Positions 1 to 9,355 are shown, numbered from the stretch's first letter. The stretch: DNA of 64,000 nt from Methylobacterium currus (GCF_003058325.1 NZ_CP028843.1:2948001-3012000), one strand, 5' to 3'. The notes: generated by a model from the letters alone, not told the origin. Made by a program: numbers and translations.

Positions 1-1293
1 CGCTTCCTCGAAGCCCTGTCGCGGGCGACCGTGTGGCTCGACCGCGGCACGACGCGGCGCCTCGACCAGGGATTCTCCGCCTTCGAGGCCTGGCGCGACC
101 AGGTGTTCGAGGAGGAGGAGCGCGACCGCCACAAGCTCGACCGCAAGATCGCGGCGGAGGAGGACTGGCTGCGCTACGGCGTGACGGCCCGGCGCAAGCG
201 CAACGTCAAGCGGCTGGCCGGCCTGCACGAGCTGCGCCGCAAGGCCCGCGAGCATCGCGGCCCGGTCGGCGCCGCGACGATGACCGTGACCGAGACCGAG
301 GCCTCCGGCGCCCTGGTGGTCGAGGCGCGCGACGTCGCGAAATCCTACGGCGACCGCCCGATCGTCCGCGATCTGAGCTTACGCATCGCCCGCCGCGACC
401 GCCTCGGCATCGTCGGCGCCAACGGCACCGGCAAGACGACGCTGGTCAACCTGCTCACCGGCCGCCTCGAACCCGATTCGGGCGTCGTGAAGATCGGCGC
501 CAACGTCACCCTCAACCTCCTCGACCAGCGCCGCAGCGCCCTCGATCCGGAGCGCACCGTCGCGGACGTGCTGACCGGCGGGGGCAGCGACAGCGTCCAG
601 GTCGGCGGCCAGAGCCGCCACGTCGTCGGCTACATGAAGGACTTCCTGTTCTCGCCCGAGCAGGCGCGCACCCCCGTCGGCGTGCTCTCCGGCGGCGAGC
701 GCAACCGGCTGCTGCTCGCCCGCGCGCTCGCCGAGGCCGGCAACCTGCTGGTGCTCGACGAGCCGACCAACGACCTCGACCTCGAGACCCTGGACCTCCT
801 CCAGGAGATGCTCGGCGACTATGCCGGCACCCTGATCCTCGTCAGCCACGACCGCGACTTCCTCGACCGGGTGGTCGATACGGTTCTGGTCTCGGAAGGG
901 GAGGGGCGCTGGGTCGCCTATGCGGGCGGCTATTCCGACATGGTCGCCCAGCGCGGCGTCGGGGTGCAGGCGCGTGGGGTCGTGGCCCCGAAGGGAGCCG
1001 CCAGGGAGGCCCCCAGGGACGCCTCGAAGCCCGCGGCGAGCCGTCCTTCGGCCAAGCGGCGCCTCGGCTTCAACGAGCAGCACGAGCTCAAGACCCTGCC
1101 GGCCCGGATCGCCGCGCTGGAGGGCAACCGCGGCAAGCTCAGGGCCGCCCTCGACGACCCGACCCTCTACGCCCGCGACCCCGCCCGCTTCGAGGCGATC
1201 TCCCGCACCCTGGCGGCGACCGAATCCGACCTCACCCGCGCCGAGGAGCGCTGGCTCGAGCTCGAGATGATGCGCGAGGAGCTGGAGGGCTGA
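1..1293 (+). CDS. uup: ABC-F family ATPase, Uup type (5' end outside window)
   Basis: Cytosolic duplicated ABC ATPase of the ABC-F family. Members act on ribosomes or, for Uup, also affect transposon excision; they have no membrane domain. The reading frame is already open at base 1, so the first ATPase domain is missing. What remains is the end of domain 1, the inter-domain linker rich in charged helices, and the complete second ATPase domain: Walker A GANGTGKTT, signature LSGGERNR, Walker B LLVLDEPTNDLD and H-loop SHDRDFLD. The C-terminal region (Lys/Arg-rich, then a predicted coiled coil ending WLELEMMREELEG) is typical of Uup rather than EttA. Assignment to Uup rather than another ABC-F subgroup is from that C-terminus. 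Confidence 0.88.
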   Translation, partial: RFLEALSRATVWLDRGTTRRLDQGFSAFEAWRDQVFEEEERDRHKLDRKIAAEEDWLRYGVTARRKRNVKRLAGLHELRRKAREHRGPVGAATMTVTETEASGALVVEARDVAKSYGDRPIVRDLSLRIARRDRLGIVGANGTGKTTLVNLLTGRLEPDSGVVKIGANVTLNLLDQRRSALDPERTVADVLTGGGSDSVQVGGQSRHVVGYMKDFLFSPEQARTPVGVLSGGERNRLLLARALAEAGNLLVLDEPTNDLDLETLDLLQEMLGDYAGTLILVSHDRDFLDRVVDTVLVSEGEGRWVAYAGGYSDMVAQRGVGVQARGVVAPKGAAREAPRDASKPAASRPSAKRRLGFNEQHELKTLPARIAALEGNRGKLRAALDDPTLYARDPARFEAISRTLAATESDLTRAEERWLELEMMREELEG

Positions 1294-1669
1294 CGCCGCG
1301 CCGCAACCCGATTCAGGTCGTGGCCGCGGAGTGGGCTTCCGGCCTAGGAGAAGACAGGGCGACGCGCGAGATCTTCAGTTCTCGCTCGCCACGCCCCGGA
1401 TTTAGCTGACCCGCGTAAGGTTTCGTGGCGTCTGTGCAACATTACGGCGGAAAGCCGGTGACTTGGCCGTCCCGGGCGCTGATGCCGGTTGATCGCCGTT
1501 AGCGCCTCGCACATGGTGCCCCTGCACCGGACACAACCCGGTGCGGCCCGGATGACATCCCTTCAGGGAGCGCCGGGCACAAGGGGATAAGAGTGGCGTG
1601 GTTCGGCTCCCGTTGGATCGTCGAGACACAGTCGTTCACCCCCAGGGTCTCGAAACTTTGGAGGTCTCG
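1294..1669. other. Intergenic region upstream of the porin gene
   Basis: About 375 bases between uup and the porin start. No supportable gene is seen. A 7-bp inverted repeat (CGCCACG at 1387-1393, CGTGGCG at 1424-1430) is present but weak. The porin gene has a strong Shine-Dalgarno GGAGG at 1660-1664, five bases before its ATG. I could not fix a convincing -35/-10 pair by eye, although a porin promoter must lie here. Confidence 0.5.
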
Positions 1670-3304
1670 ATGAAGCTCGTGAAGAGCCTTTTGCTGGGTT
1701 CGGCCACCGGTCTGACCGTTGTCGCGGGGGCGCAGGCTGCCGATCTGCCGATCAAGAAGGCGGCGCCTGTCGAATACGTTCGTGTCTGCTCGGCCTACGG
1801 CGCCGGCTTCTTCTTCATTCCTGGTACCGATACCTGCTTGCGCGTCTCCGGCCGCGCCCGCTTCGAGGCCGGCTACTCGCAGGGCTACTCGCGGTCGAGC
1901 AACAACGGCGACCTGATGGGCTACCGCGGCCTCGGCCGTCTGAACCTCGACGCCCGCACGCAGACCGCCTACGGCACCCTGCGCGCCTTCGTGCGCTTCG
2001 AGCTCGCCTCCCGCACCGGCGCCTACCTCAAGTCGGGCACCCAGGAGCGCATCGCCAACGCCTTCCCGGCGCTCGGCGTCGACACCTTCGCCCGCGCCCA
2101 GCAATACGTGAACGTCGACAAGGCCTTCATCCAGTTCGCCGGCCTCACCGCCGGTCGCGCGGCCTCGTTCTACGACTTCTACGCCCACGACTTCGAGATC
2201 ATCGGCACCTCGCTGGGCTCGGACGTCGCCTCCACCAACCTGCTCGCCTACACGGCGACCTTCGGCCAGGGCTTCTCGGCGACGATCTCGATCGAAGATC
2301 CGATCTTCCGCAAGAACCCGCTGTTCGGCACCGCCACCGCCGGCAACGCCGCGAGCCAGTTCGCGGTCTTCACCACGGCCGCTGCCAACCTGAGCCCGGT
2401 CGTCGCCACCAACGCGGCCGGCGTGCCGATCGGCGAGGCGTTCTACGACCTGCGCCAGACCTCGCGCATGCCCGACTTCGTCGGTGCCCTGCGCTACGAC
2501 GCCGCCTGGGGCTCGGCCCAGCTCTCGGCCGCCGTGCACGAGCTGAATGCCGGCAACGCCGCGACGGTCCTGACCTTCGGCGGCGCGGCGATCCCGGCCG
2601 GCACGGTCGTGACCCCGCGCGTCAGCACCGAGTACGGCTGGGCTATCCAGGGCGGCCTGAAGTTCAACCTGCCGTTCATCGCCCCGGGCGACGCCCTGTA
2701 CCTGCAGGGTTCGTACGGTGAAGGCGCGCAGATCTATACCGGCTACTCCCAGTACATCGGCACCTACACCGCCAGCGCCGGCAACACCCAGGGTGCGCCG
2801 TTCGCGACCTACTTCACCGATGCCGTCGTCAACCCGCTGACCGGCAAGATGGAGCTGTCGACCAGCTTCACGGTGGTCGGTTCGTACCTGCACTACTGGA
2901 CGCCCGAGTGGCGGTCGGCGATCATCGGCAGCTACGGCGAGATGTCGTACGGCAAGAACAGCCGTAACCTGCTCGGCGGCCTGAACTTCAACGGCCTCGG
3001 CAACCCGGTCAACAGCCCCGGCAACTTCCTGTTCAGTGCCGCCCTGCGCGACACCAGCCAGATCGTCGCCGGCGCGAGCCTGATCTGGTCGCCGGTGAAG
3101 GACCTCGATATCGGCGTCGAGGGTCTCTACAACCGCGTCGACATCAAGAACGGCCGGGTCATCGACGTCAACAAGGCTCCGGGCGGCGTCGCGGCCGGCG
3201 TGAACGCTGCCGGCCTGCCGGTGGCCGCCAACGGCGCGATCCTGCCGACCACCAACTACGCGGACACGTTCCAGGTCCGCATGCGCGTCCAGCGCGACTT
3301 CTAA
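1670..3304 (+). CDS. Outer-membrane porin, Porin_2 family
   Basis: A 544-residue outer-membrane beta-barrel that should form trimeric channels for small hydrophilic solutes. Residues 1-23 are a clear signal peptide (MKLVKSLLLG followed by a hydrophobic stretch, ending AQA before ADLP). The mature start with its conserved VRVCSAYGAGFF and PGTDTCLRVSGRARFE is characteristic of the Rhizobiales Porin_2 (Omp2/RopA) family, including the two cysteines. The protein ends in phenylalanine (VQRDF), the usual beta-barrel assembly signal. The start chosen is ATG 1670, because GGAGG sits five bases upstream and it begins the signal peptide; an in-frame start at 1598 would add a non-secretory extension. 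It is monocistronic, with a terminator just downstream. Confidence 0.93.
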   Translation: MKLVKSLLLGSATGLTVVAGAQAADLPIKKAAPVEYVRVCSAYGAGFFFIPGTDTCLRVSGRARFEAGYSQGYSRSSNNGDLMGYRGLGRLNLDARTQTAYGTLRAFVRFELASRTGAYLKSGTQERIANAFPALGVDTFARAQQYVNVDKAFIQFAGLTAGRAASFYDFYAHDFEIIGTSLGSDVASTNLLAYTATFGQGFSATISIEDPIFRKNPLFGTATAGNAASQFAVFTTAAANLSPVVATNAAGVPIGEAFYDLRQTSRMPDFVGALRYDAAWGSAQLSAAVHELNAGNAATVLTFGGAAIPAGTVVTPRVSTEYGWAIQGGLKFNLPFIAPGDALYLQGSYGEGAQIYTGYSQYIGTYTASAGNTQGAPFATYFTDAVVNPLTGKMELSTSFTVVGSYLHYWTPEWRSAIIGSYGEMSYGKNSRNLLGGLNFNGLGNPVNSPGNFLFSAALRDTSQIVAGASLIWSPVKDLDIGVEGLYNRVDIKNGRVIDVNKAPGGVAAGVNAAGLPVAANGAILPTTNYADTFQVRMRVQRDF

Positions 3305-3345
3305 TCCGTCCCGGCTCCCTTCGGGGACCGGATCCGGACCAATCG

Positions 3346-3374
3346 GGGTCCCGGCGCAAGCCGGGGCCCTTTTT
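3346..3374 (+). terminator. Rho-independent terminator after the porin gene
   Basis: A 10-bp stem (3346-3355 with 3360-3369, one T-G wobble) with a GCAA tetraloop is followed directly by five T residues (3370-3374). It lies 41 bases after the porin stop codon. Confidence 0.75.
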
Positions 3375-3492
3375 CGATTCTCTTCCTCGACGGCCTGTCG
3401 CGCCTTGCTGATGCCGAAAACCGGCCCCAGGGTGGTGGTTGCGCGCGAGGTTCCCGCCGCGCGCCGTTTTCGCGACGAGGTCCCGTGTGGCG

Positions 3493-5343
3493 ATGCGCTC
3501 GATCGGCTGGCTCGCCGGCCTTCCCCTCCTCGCCGGCGCCTGGATTGCCGCCACGGCCTTCGCCGAGCCGCGGCTCGAAGCCGCCCTGGACGCCTCCGCC
3601 CGCACCGTCGCGGCGGGGACCGGCCGCGATGGGGCGGAGCCCTGGCTGCGGGTCGAGGCGCGGGGCCGCGACCTCGTGGCGAGCGGCGAGGCGCCGATGC
3701 AGGGCGCCCTCGACGAGGCCCGCGCGGCGCTCGCCGCCGTGCCGGGTCACCGCCGGATCCTCGACCGCCTCGGCCTCGTCGCCGAGGTCTCGCCCTTCAC
3801 CTGGGCGGCGGTCCATCGCGCGCCGGACCGCCTCGACCTCATCGGCCACCGCCCGGCGGAGATCGGCCGCACGGCTTTGGCCGAGACCCTGAGCGCCGGC
3901 CTGCCCGCCGGGCTCAGCCTGCGTGACGCCGCGCGGGCCGCCCGCGGCGCGCCCGAGCCGTTTTCCGAGGCCGCCCGCTTCCTCCTCGCGCAGGTGCAGC
4001 GCCTGAAGCCCGGTGCCACCGCGGCGATGAGCGACCGCATCCTTTCCATCCACGGCGAGGCGGCGAGCGTCGAGGCCTATGCCGGCCTCATGGCCGATCT
4101 CGCCCAGCCGCCCGCCGGCTTCACGGTCGGCGAGGTTGCGGTCGAGCCGGCCCTGGTCTCGCCCTTCACCTGGTCGGCGGGCCGCGGTCCCGACGGCATC
4201 CGCCTCGACGGCTACACCGTCTCGGAGGCCGACCGCGCGGCGATCCTGGCCGCCGCGCGGCTCCTCGCCGACGGCGCCCCGGTGACCGATTCGATGCGCA
4301 CCGCCCGCGGGCTCCCCGCCGGCATCGACGCCCGGGCGCTGATCGACCGCGCCTTCGCGGCCCTGGCGCTGGTGCGGGAGGGCCGCGTCTCCCTCGATGA
4401 TTCGGCCCTGTCGATCCGGGGCGCCGCCATCGACATCCAGGCCGTGCGCGAGGCCGAGACCCTTGCCGGCAGCCTGCCCGCGGGCGTCTCTCGCGGAACA
4501 GTGGCCCTGACGGCGAGCCCGGTCTCGCCCTACCTTGTCACAATCCGGCGCGGGCCGGACGCCTTCACCCTCACCGGTCACCTGCCGGATGCCGAGGCGC
4601 GCGCGGCGATCAGGGCGGCGTTGCGGCCCTATCTCTACGGCGAGCGGATCATCGACCGCACCCGCCTCGCGGATGGCGGGCCGCCTTCCCTTCTCGACGG
4701 CCTGACCGCCGGGATCGGAATCATCGGCCAGCTCGCCGAGGGCGAGGTCACGGTGCGCGACCAGAGCCTGCGCGTCGCCGGCGAGGGTCTCTATCCCGAG
4801 AGCGCGCGCCGCATCGCCATGGAAGCCGCCCGGATCGCGCCGGCCGGCTGGCGGATCGACGTCGCGGTCGAGGGCCGCGGCGCCGCCCCGGTCCGCGATC
4901 CGGCCGCCTGCCGCGAGACCTTCGCGGCGCTCGCCGCGGAACCGACCCTGCGCTTCGATCCCGGCAGCGCCGACCTCAAGGCCGCCTTCTACCCCGTCCT
5001 CGACGAGGTCGCGGGCCTCGCCCGCGCCTGTCCGCAGGCCCGGATCGAGGTCGCCGGCCATGACGACCCGCCCGGCACCGTCGTGCCGCCCGCCCCGAAG
5101 GAGGCGCCCGCGCCCTCCACCGCCAAGGCCAAGCCGGGGGCGAAGCCCGGCCGGCAGGCCGAGAAACCCGTCGGGAAGCCCGCCGAGACGTCGTCGATGC
5201 CCGATCCCGGCCTGCCGCAGCGGCGCGCCGCGGCGATCGTCGACTACCTGCTCAAGGCCGGCATCCCGGCGGACCGCATCGCCGCCGCGCCGGCGGAGGC
5301 CGCCACCGACCGCCGGGCGGTCGCCTTCGCGCTGCGCTCGTGA
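3493..5343 (+). CDS. Secreted OmpA-family protein with three internal repeats
   Basis: About 616 residues. The N-terminus (MRSIGWLAGLPLLAGAWIAA) looks like a signal peptide or membrane anchor. The body holds three copies of a roughly 150-residue unit, each with a 'P/VSPFTW or SPYL ... R.PD...L.G' segment followed by a 'LSI.G' or 'LRVAG' segment, so it arose by internal duplication. These units resemble BON-like modules, but that is inference. The C-terminus has an OmpA-type peptidoglycan-binding half (LRFDPGSADLK, then GHDDPPG) and, after a Pro/Ala/Lys-rich insert of about 45 residues, the second half (QRRAAAIVDYLLKAGI). The usual GHTD is GHDD here. The start is ATG 3493; GTG 3487 is an alternative. 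Its stop overlaps the next gene, which suggests translational coupling. Probable role: an envelope or cell-wall-linked structural protein. Confidence 0.75.
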   Translation: MRSIGWLAGLPLLAGAWIAATAFAEPRLEAALDASARTVAAGTGRDGAEPWLRVEARGRDLVASGEAPMQGALDEARAALAAVPGHRRILDRLGLVAEVSPFTWAAVHRAPDRLDLIGHRPAEIGRTALAETLSAGLPAGLSLRDAARAARGAPEPFSEAARFLLAQVQRLKPGATAAMSDRILSIHGEAASVEAYAGLMADLAQPPAGFTVGEVAVEPALVSPFTWSAGRGPDGIRLDGYTVSEADRAAILAAARLLADGAPVTDSMRTARGLPAGIDARALIDRAFAALALVREGRVSLDDSALSIRGAAIDIQAVREAETLAGSLPAGVSRGTVALTASPVSPYLVTIRRGPDAFTLTGHLPDAEARAAIRAALRPYLYGERIIDRTRLADGGPPSLLDGLTAGIGIIGQLAEGEVTVRDQSLRVAGEGLYPESARRIAMEAARIAPAGWRIDVAVEGRGAAPVRDPAACRETFAALAAEPTLRFDPGSADLKAAFYPVLDEVAGLARACPQARIEVAGHDDPPGTVVPPAPKEAPAPSTAKAKPGAKPGRQAEKPVGKPAETSSMPDPGLPQRRAAAIVDYLLKAGIPADRIAAAPAEAATDRRAVAFALRS

Positions 5344-5639
5344 GAGGTGTCGTGCCGATTCTCGTCGCCATCGCCTGGCCGGGCCTTCTCGCGGCCCTCC
5401 TGATCGGGGCCAGTACCGGCCGCTGGGCCGGCCTGCCCGCCGGCCGGGGCCCGCGCCTTGCCGCCGGATTCGTCGTGCTCCTCGCCCTGGCCGCCGGGGC
5501 GGCGGCCCTCGCCGGCCTCGCGCCCGGGCCGTTTACCGTGCCGGGTCGGGAGGGATTCTGGCTCGAGACCGCCGCCCTGATGCTGGCCTTCTACCTCGCC
5601 GGTTGCGTCCTCGGGGCCGCCCTGACGCGCCGGGCCTGA
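5340..5639 (+). CDS. Small integral membrane protein, unknown function
   Basis: A 99-residue protein with three hydrophobic segments (about residues 5-24, 41-61 and 78-96) separated by short Gly/Arg/Pro loops, and ending ALTRRA. It starts at GTG 5340, overlapping the stop of the OmpA-type gene as GTGA, so the two are almost certainly translated from one mRNA. I do not recognise a family. The tight coupling suggests that it works with or anchors the upstream envelope protein, but nothing in the sequence proves this. It converges with the gene on the opposite strand, 42 bases away. Confidence 0.7.
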   Translation: MRGVVPILVAIAWPGLLAALLIGASTGRWAGLPAGRGPRLAAGFVVLLALAAGAAALAGLAPGPFTVPGREGFWLETAALMLAFYLAGCVLGAALTRRA

Positions 5640-5681
5640 AACGTCACGCCGGCGGCCTCGAGGCGCCGGCGCATCGCCGCC

Positions 5682-7814
5682 TCAGAGCGCCGTTCGGGTC
5701 GCCGGCGTGACGAGGCCTGCGATCGTCGCGACATCGGCGTCCCGCGGCTCCGGGCGGCCGAGCAGATAGCCCTGCACCTCGGTGCAGCCCTCGGCGATGA
5801 CGAGGTCGAGATGGGCCGTCGTCTCGACGCCCTCGGCGACGGTCGTCACGCCCAGGCGCCGGCCGAGATCCGCCACCACCCCGACGATCGCGGCGCAGTC
5901 CGGCCGCGTCACGGCGTCCCGTACGAAGGAGCCGTCGATCTTGATCTTGTCGAACGGGAAGGCCCGGAGATGGGCCAGCGAGGAGAAGCCGGTTCCGAAA
6001 TCGTCGAGCGCCACCCGCACGCCCATGTCCCGGATGCGGCGCAGGTCGGCGAGGCCGGCCTTCTCGTCGCCGAGGAGCGCACTCTCCGTGACCTCGATCT
6101 CGAGCCGGTCCGGCGGCAGCCCGCTCGCCAGCAGCGCCTCGAGCACCGCCGGCGCCAGGGTGCCGGTGCCGAGCTGGCGCGGCGAGACGTTGACGGCGAC
6201 GCGGGCGCCGTCCGTCCAGGTCGCCGCATCCTCGCAGGCGCGGCGCAGCACCCAGGCGCCGAGGTCGCGGATCAGGCCGCTCTCCTCGGCGATGGGAATG
6301 AACTCCGCCGGCGAGATCCAGCCGCGGGCCGGATGGTGCCAGCGGATCAGCCCCTCCCGCGCCGTGACCCGGCGGGTGCGGACGTCGGTGATCGGCTGGT
6401 AGAACAGGAAGAGCCCGTCCTTGGTGCAAAGTGCCGCGCGCAGCTTCGCCTCGAGGTGGAGTCGCTCGTGGAGCCGGGTCTCCATCTCGGCGCCGAACAG
6501 CCGGCAGGTGCGCTTGCCCGCGGCCTTCGCCGAGTAGAGCGCCATGTCGGCGCGGGCGAGGAGCGCCTCCGGCTCGCGCCCGTGCTCCGGTGCCACCGCG
6601 ATGCCGATGCTTGCCCCGACCTCGAGGCGGCGGGTCGTCTCGGCGTGGTAGGGCGCCCCCAGAGCGTCGATCAGCCGCCCGGCGAAGGCCGCCAGCGCGC
6701 CGAGCTCCGTCTCCGGCGTCATGACGGCGAACTCGTCGCCGCCGAGCCGCGAGACCATCACGCCGGGCAGGTCGCACAGGGCGCGCAACCGGTCGGCAAC
6801 CTGGCGCAGGAGCGCGTCGCCGACGAGGTGGCCGTACGAATCGTTGACGATCTTGAAGCCGTCGAGATCGATGAAGAGCAGCCCCAGGTCGCTCCCCTCC
6901 CGGGCGAGGACCGACCCGAGATGGCCGCGGAAGGTCGATCGGTTGGCGAGCCCGGTCAGCGTATCGTAATGGGCGAGCTGCTGGATGCGCGCCTCGGCCG
7001 CGACCTGCTGGGTGACGATCGACAAGGTCAGCATCGGGCCGAGATAGGCCCCGTCGGTTCCGTGGACTGCCGAGGCCTGCAGGTCGAGCACCTCGGGGCC
7101 GATCTTGATCCGGGCGTGATGGGGCAAGTTGGCCGGATCGGCGAGGAGCTGGCGCTGGTGCGTCGGGTCGCGGTGGAACACGTCGATGGAGGCCCCCAGC
7201 AGGGTCTCGGACTTGATCGGCAGATGCGCCTCGATCTGGCCCAGCGTGCGCTTCGAGGTCTCGTTGACGTAGGTGATGCGGTAGGTCGCGGGATCGACCG
7301 TCATCACCGCCACCGGCATGTCGTCGATCATGCGCAGGAGACGGTATTCCTCCTGCTCCTTGAGCACCTCCGCGGTCGCGGTCGACCAGACGAGGAGCGC
7401 CCGGCCGACGCGCCCCCCGGGCTCCGGCAGGGCGTGGATCTGCAGGTCGAGCCACTCGTCGCCGAAGCGGAGGCGCGTCTTGTGCGGCAGCCTGCCGGGC
7501 TCGCTGAGCGGGCTGCGCTGGGAGACGAGATCTTTGTGGAACACGTCGATCGACGTGCCGATGATCGCGTCCGGGGCGATCCCCAGCCTGTCGCGGATCG
7601 CGTGCAGCAGTGCGATCGAGGAGGGATTGGCGTAGTCGATCGTGAAGGTGGTCAGATCGCAGGTCATCGCCGCGACCGGCATCACGTCGCAGATCTGCGC
7701 GAACGAGAGCGGCTCGGTCGACCCGGCCGCCCGCCGCGCGGATGCCCCGCCGGAAAGTGGACACCCCGTCATGCCCGCACGCGTCCCGTCACCTGCCGCA
7801 CCTCGGGCCGGCAT
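5682..7814 (-). CDS. Tandem-PAS GGDEF-EAL cyclic-di-GMP protein
   Basis: A 710-residue cytosolic signalling protein. Two PAS-like domains lie in tandem (about residues 38-140 and 155-260), sharing DVMPVAAMT/DDMPVAVMT, GTSIDVFHKD/GASIDVFHRD and RLPHKTRLRFG/NLPHHARIKIG, so they are internal duplicates. A diguanylate cyclase domain follows with an intact RLGGDEF; the product-inhibition RxxD site is not visible at its usual spacing. The phosphodiesterase domain has AREGLIRW in place of the usual EAL, but keeps NVSPRQL, EIEVTES, LDDFGTGFSSL, KIDGSFV and AEGVET, so the Mg-binding acidic residues remain. There is no transmembrane segment. The start at 7814 lacks a clear ribosome-binding site; ATG at 7772 is possible. 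Net activity cannot be decided from sequence. Confidence 0.88.
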   Translation of the reverse strand: MPARGAAGDGTRAGMTGCPLSGGASARRAAGSTEPLSFAQICDVMPVAAMTCDLTTFTIDYANPSSIALLHAIRDRLGIAPDAIIGTSIDVFHKDLVSQRSPLSEPGRLPHKTRLRFGDEWLDLQIHALPEPGGRVGRALLVWSTATAEVLKEQEEYRLLRMIDDMPVAVMTVDPATYRITYVNETSKRTLGQIEAHLPIKSETLLGASIDVFHRDPTHQRQLLADPANLPHHARIKIGPEVLDLQASAVHGTDGAYLGPMLTLSIVTQQVAAEARIQQLAHYDTLTGLANRSTFRGHLGSVLAREGSDLGLLFIDLDGFKIVNDSYGHLVGDALLRQVADRLRALCDLPGVMVSRLGGDEFAVMTPETELGALAAFAGRLIDALGAPYHAETTRRLEVGASIGIAVAPEHGREPEALLARADMALYSAKAAGKRTCRLFGAEMETRLHERLHLEAKLRAALCTKDGLFLFYQPITDVRTRRVTAREGLIRWHHPARGWISPAEFIPIAEESGLIRDLGAWVLRRACEDAATWTDGARVAVNVSPRQLGTGTLAPAVLEALLASGLPPDRLEIEVTESALLGDEKAGLADLRRIRDMGVRVALDDFGTGFSSLAHLRAFPFDKIKIDGSFVRDAVTRPDCAAIVGVVADLGRRLGVTTVAEGVETTAHLDLVIAEGCTEVQGYLLGRPEPRDADVATIAGLVTPATRTAL

Positions 7815-7907
7815 GGCTTGAGGTTACGCGAAGCAGGAAACAATAGGAGCCGCGGGTTGCCGGATCCTGAATGTTGCGCGGGGCCGTGACCGGCCCCGGC
7901 TTGGACT

Positions 7908-9155
7908 TTAGCGGCGCTCGTAGAGCAGCCGCGCCCGGATCGTGCCGTCGATGGAGCGCAGCTCCTCGAGCAGGGCCTCCGGATCGACGTCGGTCGCGTC
8001 GGTCTCGACTACGACGTAACCGACCTCGCCGTCGGTCTGGTAGAACTGCGCCGCGATGTTGATCTGCTTGCGGGCGAAGGTCTCGTTGAGGCGCCCGAGC
8101 ATGCCCGGCAGGTTGCGCTGCACGTGGATGAAGCGCAGGCCGGTCGGCCGGGCCGGCAGCTGCACCTGCGGGAAGTTCACCGCGCCGACCGTCGAGCCGA
8201 TATCCGAGTAATCGACGAGCTTGCGCGCCACCTCGGCGCCGATGCGCTCCTGCGCCTCCTCGGTCGAGCCGCCGACATGCGGGGTGAGGATGACGTTCTC
8301 GAGGCCCTGGAGCGGCGAGACGAAACGCTCCTGGTTCGATTTCGGCTCGACCGGGAAGACGTCGACGGCCGCGCCCCGCAGGTGGCCGTCCCGCAGGGCC
8401 GAGGCCAGGGCGTCGAGGTCGACCACCGTGCCTCGGGAATTGTTGATGAGGTACGCGCCGGGCTTCATCGCCCGGATCTGCGTCTCGCCGATCATGTTGT
8501 GGGTCGAGGGCGTCTCGGGCACGTGCAGCGAGACCACGTCGCTCTGGGCGAGCAGCGCGTCGAGGCTCTCCACCGGCTCGGTGTTGCCGTGGCGCAGGCG
8601 GTCGGTGAGGTCGTGGAAGATCACCCGCATGCCCATCGCCTCGGCCAGGTTCGAGAGCTGCGAGCCGATATTGCCGTAGCCGACGATGCCGAGCGTCTTG
8701 CCGCGGACCTCGAACGAGCCGTTCGCCGACTTGTCCCAGCCGCCGCCATGGGCCGAGACCGAGCGCGGCACGATCCGGCGCAGCAGCATCACGATCTCGC
8801 CGATGACCAGCTCGGCCACCGAGCGGGTGTTGGAGAACGGTGCGTTGAAGACCGGGATGCCGCGCCGGCGCGCCGCATCGAGATCGACCTGGTTGGTCCC
8901 GACCGAGAAGCAGCCGACGGCCATCAGCCGGTCGGCGGCCTCGAAGGCGGCCTCGTCGAGCTGGGTGCGCGAGCGGATGCCGAGGATGTGCACGCCCTTG
9001 AGCGCCTTGTGCAGGTCGGCCGGATCGAGCGCCTTGGCCAGCCGCGTGACGGTGACGTAGCCAGCCGCCTCGAGCAGCGCCACCGCACTGTCGTTGATGC
9101 CTTCGAGCAGCAGGACGCGAATCTTGTCCTTGGGCAGTGAGAGCTTGTCGGCCAT
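7908..9155 (-). CDS. serA: D-3-phosphoglycerate dehydrogenase
   Basis: A 415-residue NAD-dependent enzyme oxidising 3-phosphoglycerate to 3-phosphohydroxypyruvate, the first step of phosphorylated serine synthesis. Order: substrate-binding half, then a Rossmann domain with GIVGYGNIGSQ, the catalytic region with INNSRGTVVD and LTPHVGGSTEEAQ, and a C-terminal ACT domain (from about LRFIHVQRNLPGMLGRLNE) that usually binds serine for feedback inhibition. Length and single ACT domain match the short Escherichia coli-type SerA, not the longer form common elsewhere. The start is ATG at 9155, giving MADKLSLPKDKIRVLLLEG; the upstream extension is low-complexity minisatellite translation. It is divergent from the SCO1 gene. 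Confidence 0.94.
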   Translation of the reverse strand: MADKLSLPKDKIRVLLLEGINDSAVALLEAAGYVTVTRLAKALDPADLHKALKGVHILGIRSRTQLDEAAFEAADRLMAVGCFSVGTNQVDLDAARRRGIPVFNAPFSNTRSVAELVIGEIVMLLRRIVPRSVSAHGGGWDKSANGSFEVRGKTLGIVGYGNIGSQLSNLAEAMGMRVIFHDLTDRLRHGNTEPVESLDALLAQSDVVSLHVPETPSTHNMIGETQIRAMKPGAYLINNSRGTVVDLDALASALRDGHLRGAAVDVFPVEPKSNQERFVSPLQGLENVILTPHVGGSTEEAQERIGAEVARKLVDYSDIGSTVGAVNFPQVQLPARPTGLRFIHVQRNLPGMLGRLNETFARKQINIAAQFYQTDGEVGYVVVETDATDVDPEALLEELRSIDGTIRARLLYERR

Positions 9156-9355
9156 GGCGGGTCTTCTTGGCAGGTATTTTGGGAAACGGGAGGCGGAGAC
9201 CGCGGAGAGGCGCGGAACCGGTCGGCTCGACCGATAGGAGAGCGCGCGACGCAACGCAACATGGAGGCCCGCGACCTGGGCCTGCCCGGGCGCAGGGCAG
9301 CGCTGCGCCCAAAGCGCGGGCAATCCCTTCCCCCTTTCCATCGAAGCAGGTTCTC

